From Spirogloea muscicola (Eukaryota > Streptophyta > Zygnematophyceae > Spirogloeales > Spirogloeaceae): DNA of 14,560 nucleotides. Each line of letters begins with the position of its first letter. The stretch's first letter is position 1. Shown one piece after another: positions 8,601-14,560 of the stretch. Location of the stretch: contig WELB01000312.1 in NCBI GenBank assembly GCA_009602725.1, forward strand, positions 19,648 through 34,207, in the 5' to 3' direction. The position numbers and the translations under genes were made by a program. Under the pieces are notes generated by a model. That model had not been told where the DNA came from, did not search any database, and saw nothing but the letters and a program-made list of their open reading frames with translations.

Positions 8601-10191
8601 CGATGACACTGAGGGCTTCTATGACTACTTCTACGAGACCACTGTTGTCAATGAGGTCAACCTGATGAACATCGGCAGTAGGCCGTCGAGGAGAAAGTCA
8701 TCTGTACGAGACAAATCAAGCCTCCGAGCCATCCCGTGGGTCTTCGGCTGGGCTCAGGTGCAGAGCTGGCAGCATGCTTCCTTTGCTTTGCGGTCGTCTG
8801 GAACTTTGCCCCTCATGCTCTGATTGATGCCAGCAGAAAGTCGTAACATGCTACTCTGCAATCCAAAGCCCAGAATAATTGGGATCGCTGCATCACAAGG
8901 TGCCCAATGCGGCAAGGATTGGCAGCTATGTATTTTGGGTGTCGAGGGGACTTTCACCTGCAATTTCTAACAGGGTTACACATGCACATTGAGCTTGCTG
9001 GCATGTGCGCATCGCGCTTCACAGGCTGGTTGTAGCTACACCAAGTTTGACAGTGCCACATGGCTTGTGAATGAGCGCAGTCGCGAGTAACCCTACCAGC
9101 ATGGTTTGGAGTCGGCTCTGGCATTCTTGGCTACACCGAGAATCATCCAGTTCGCATACAGGAGCTCCAGAGAATGTACATAGATTGGCCCTTCTTCCGC
9201 AACTTCCTCTCCAATGTGCAGGTCGAGTCCTACTTCTCTTTTATCTGTTGCTGTGTACAAGAACTGTAAAGCTGACTGGCTGAGATGGGACTGGCACCAG
9301 CGAGTCTGCGGTACCAACTGCGTGCTAGACCTTATCTGTGTCCTTACCTGTGTGCTTGAATGAGTAGCAGCCTCAACACCATGTTGCCAGCTTGGGCTTT
9401 TGGGGTGACCTGCAGATGGCTTGACAACATGCTTCATCTGTCAGCAGATGGCTCTTTTCAAGGCTTCCATGGAGATTGCTAATGAGTACTCCAGTCTCTG
9501 CAGGTAAATAATTCCTCTTGTAAGATGATAAAAAGAGTCGTGTCATAGGGAGTAGCTACATTATGTCAGACATTGCAGAGATGTTCAGTGCACTAAGGAT
9601 CTGCTTCTCACCCTCCAACAGCTGTGCCGTCTCTTGTCCTGAAGTTGACTTTCCGCAATGGTGGCCTTGGTGCCTCTGCGCAGCAACCGAATCACTCAGA
9701 AGCTCATCTACGACCTTGTCTTAGCAGAGTACGACCTGACCAAGTCTCAGGTACACACATCACCTGCCAGGCTGCACTCGGCAGATTTGGGGGCCATGCC
9801 CGTTGACGGCTTTGTCGTGGAGAGCTGACTACTGGGGAGCAACTTGTTGCAGTCCCTCATGATTGCTCAACAGAACTCACTAGAGGAGGACAATCGCCTC
9901 CTCAAGAACTCCTTCGAAACTCGACGAAAATACCTGGATCCTTTAAATCACATCCAGGTAGATTGAGCCATTTGCATCACTACTGTGGTTGTAAGAACAC
10001 CATGCACGATCTGCCATTTTGGAGCAGCTGCTGTCCCTTGCTACCTCTGAGAGCGACACCCCTCGTGCCAGGTCATTCTACTGGGAAGAAGACGTGATCC
10101 CACATTGACCGAGGAAGAGAAGCTTCTCTGGGAGAAGGCGCTGATCAGGACTATCAAGGCCATTGCAAGCAACATGCGGAATACTGGCTGA
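1978..10191 (+). CDS. PPC: ACT-domain / bacterial-type phosphoenolpyruvate carboxylase fusion (27 exons)
   Basis: PEPC (EC 4.1.1.31) carboxylates phosphoenolpyruvate with bicarbonate to oxaloacetate and phosphate, an anaplerotic step. My exons are: 1978-2271, 2421-2607, 2791-2859, 3003-3104, 3278-3487, 3871-3966, 4229-4285, 4431-4574, 4839-4926, 5125-5210, 5402-5521, 5637-5744, 5909-6019, 6259-6390, 6547-6669, 6834-6977, 7101-7214, 7433-7510, 7637-7828, 8003-8101, 8311-8379, 8542-8757, 9081-9221, 9448-9503, 9684-9750, 9853-9957, 10072-10191. They join without stop or frameshift into ~1108 residues (numbered from 1978). Motifs: ACT ~72-142, TAHPTE ~293-298, GGDRDGNP ~408-415, LDVRQES ~590-596, GYSDSCKD ~759-766, [11 protein letters not shown] ~797-807, [11 protein letters not shown] after 819, GSRPSRRK and LRAIPWVF in 875-946, C-terminal NMRNTG. 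The TEQGEV/RNTG features, and no Ser-phosphorylation leader seen, indicate bacterial-type rather than plant-type PEPC. The start codon lies upstream and is unresolved. Confidence 0.93.
2272..2420 (+). other. GC-AG intron splitting the ACT domain
   Basis: The exon ends ...ATG GGG ATC GG and the next bases are GCAAGC; the acceptor is CCTCTGCAG|T. Removing 2272-2420 makes GG+T a glycine codon and gives EMGIG-VQSARL, the expected helix-to-strand step of ACT domains. No GT donor near the required position gives the right phase, so a GC donor is the simplest reading. Confidence 0.75.
4708..4816. repeat. Nested inverted repeat (hairpin) inside a PEPC intron
   Basis: Within intron 4575-4838, 4726-4736 (AAAGCACCAAT) is the perfect inverted repeat of 4762-4772, and inside it 4743-4749 (CAGATCA) pairs with 4754-4760 (TGATCTG) around a GATA loop; GTATAG bulges on one side. 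An outer pair, 4708-4718 (GTGAGCTTCTT) and 4806-4816 (AAGAAGCTCAC), is also perfect. Together they could fold into an interrupted stem-loop of about 109 nt in the pre-mRNA. It may be a small MITE-like relic, a structured intron or a small-RNA precursor. Confidence 0.6.
4951..4982. repeat. 32-base stem-loop in a PEPC intron
   Basis: AAGCTTAGAATCCC (4951-4964) and GGGATTCCAAGCTT (4969-4982) are inverted repeats with one mismatch in 14 positions, separated by TTAG. It lies in intron 4927-5124, about 25 bases after the donor. No gene function is implied by the sequence alone. Confidence 0.6.
5305..5405 (+). repeat. Short tandem duplication carrying a copied 3' splice site
   Basis: The 14 bases ACAATTGCAGGACA occur at 5342-5355 and again at 5392-5405, exactly 50 bases apart. 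Each is preceded by a version of CCTGGCTYxGATxA, and a third CCTGGCTTGATGA lies near 5305. The downstream copy is the acceptor used in my model (exon 5402-5521, phase 0). The upstream copy offers the same TTGCAG|GACA acceptor at 5351, but use of it would add 50 bases and shift the frame to a stop. Confidence 0.65.
8380..8541 (+). other. Probable second GC-AG intron of the PEPC gene
   Basis: Exon 8311-8379 encodes [23 protein letters not shown] and must join phase 0 to [19 protein letters not shown], starting at 8542 after GGTGCAG. The sequence at the required point is CAGCAG|GCATGC. The better-looking GTAAGG donor 26 bases further on would break the frame. A GT at 8395 (GTCCTC) is also in phase 0 but is a weak donor and would add five residues. 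Confidence 0.5.
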
Positions 10192-11017
10192 CATGTATAC
10201 GACCAGGATGTGACGACCACATGGGGCCAAGGTTGCCACTTACAGCAACAGCTTGGTGGCATCGCAGCACAGCTTGATGTCTGAACTGGTGCAGGGTCCC
10301 TGGCCAATGACCTACTGCCGTCTATCGACCTTGCCTACTGGACACCTCTACCCGTATGATTTAAGCCTCAGTGGCCATTCTACCATGAACAGGCTGCAAC
10401 ATGCGTGCAGCTTTTACAAGTTGCCTTCCAAGGCGGCCCTTATTGTCTCCAGCATGTGCACTGCACTGCGCCGTGCTGTCATTGACAAAGATGACCAGCC
10501 GAGGATTGCATAACTAAGTAAATTCTTCAGGAGGGTCGCCCAGCCCAGCTGTGTCCAGCCCACCTGTCAAGCACTCGTGGTTTGACAGTTCAAAGATGAA
10601 TGCACTGTTGTTCCACTGGAAGAATGGAGCAGAAAGGCAGCGCAGCAACTTTCTGCCAGCAAATGTGCATTCACCCATTGCCTGCTCTGTGTCAGAATCA
10701 CTTGTCCAGGGATGGAATTCCACCTGATCAATGGGGGAAAGCAGCTATATAAATTGGAGGTGGCGGCTTAAGAGCCAAAAGTGTTCTGGTGTGGTGCCCC
10801 AAGGGCGCCACAAAAATTAGCCATGTTGTGGCTGCGTGCTGAATAAGAGACCATTCAACTGGGTGCTGTGCGAGAGCGTGCGATATGTACACGGCCGTTC
10901 CACCGAGCCTGTCTGCCAAACCAGACACTCAGCTATGCTTGGTGTGTATGACCCTCACCAGCCACCAACTGAGGGAGGCAAATCAGGCTGCCGGCAGATC
11001 CTGGCCTGGCCTGACTC
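10192..11017. other. Interval between the two convergent genes (both 3' UTRs)
   Basis: The PEPC stop (TGA 10189-10191) and the beta-amylase stop (complement of 11018-11020) face each other across 826 bases, which must hold both 3' UTRs. I see no domain-bearing gene. Minus-strand TGTAA, the usual chlorophyte polyadenylation signal, occurs at 10414-10418 and 10240-10244; no plus-strand TGTAA was found by eye. A coding-like plus-strand segment (10530-10726, after a TTCTTCAG|G acceptor-like site) and a TATATAAAT at 10746-10754 are described as findings. Confidence 0.5.
10414..10418 (-). terminator. Candidate polyadenylation signal TGTAA for the beta-amylase gene
   Basis: TTACA on the plus strand reads TGTAA on the minus strand, about 600 bases past the beta-amylase stop codon. 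TGTAA is the common chlorophyte poly(A) signal. A five-base motif is weak evidence, and a second copy lies at 10240-10244. Confidence 0.2.
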
Positions 11018-14479
<3,462 letters not shown>

Positions 14480-14560
14480 GGTGGCCAGCCGGGGCAGCGG
14501 GGGCGCAGGAGCGGGCCGGGCGGCGGAGGCGGGGGGAGGCGGCGGCGGCGGCGGCGGCGG
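14480..14560 (-). promoter_or_regulatory. GC-rich 5' leader of beta-amylase with a GGC/GCC triplet repeat
   Basis: Upstream of the candidate start, the minus strand is almost pure C/G, ending at the window edge in about seven and a half GGC units (14538-14560, plus-strand reading). This is likely 5' UTR or core promoter. The transcription start lies at or beyond the window edge and cannot be placed. Confidence 0.35.

Noticed and set aside
9579-9621. Extra PEPC exon encoding [14 protein letters not shown] after the 9503 donor
   Set aside because: It enters in the right phase but leaves phase 0, which does not match the next secure acceptor at 9683. Direct joining 9503 to 9684 makes a Ser codon and fits PEPC spacing.
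10253-10513. 86-residue plus-strand frame after the PEPC stop
   Set aside because: No motif, no donor in frame before its stop, and it lies where the PEPC 3' UTR is expected.

Overview
The window is eukaryotic nuclear DNA, most likely from a green alga. Two genes are cut into many short exons by spliceosomal introns of roughly 100-400 bases with GT/GC...AG borders. Their products are a bacterial-type phosphoenolpyruvate carboxylase (PEPC) and a beta-amylase, a pairing that fits a plastid-bearing chlorophyte. Moderate GC, the high intron density and a LINE-like relic at the left edge would suit a trebouxiophyte, but the species cannot be fixed from sequence alone. There are no bacterial operons, tRNAs, rRNAs or CRISPR arrays.

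Layout. Positions 1-~800 hold a decayed repeat: the apparent C-terminal end of a LINE-type reverse-transcriptase ORF, followed by inverted and tandem copies of part of it. Positions ~1000-1350 are GC-rich and contain a strong ATG context at 1102, probably the 5' end of the PEPC gene. From 1978 to 10191 (+ strand) I could join 27 exons in one frame with consistent splice phases into about 1108 residues. The first ~160 residues carry an ACT domain and the other ~948 are a complete PEPC ending in the RNTG tetrapeptide. Positions 10192-11017 are the interval between two convergent genes. From 14479 down to 11018 (- strand) 11 exons join into a 493-residue beta-amylase with both catalytic glutamates. 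The right edge is very GC-rich, ends in a GGC triplet repeat, and is the beta-amylase 5' leader.

How the genes may work together: beta-amylase releases maltose from starch, and PEPC turns phosphoenolpyruvate plus bicarbonate into oxaloacetate to refill the TCA cycle and supply aspartate/glutamate-family amino acids. Both sit on the route from stored carbon to nitrogen assimilation, but their convergent arrangement gives no evidence of shared control.

The most notable observation is the apparent fusion of an amino-acid-binding type ACT domain to the N-terminus of a bacterial-type PEPC. I do not know of a described enzyme with this architecture. Other points of interest are a very strong phase-0 bias of the PEPC introns, two probable GC-AG introns, a duplicated 3' splice site, and intronic hairpins.
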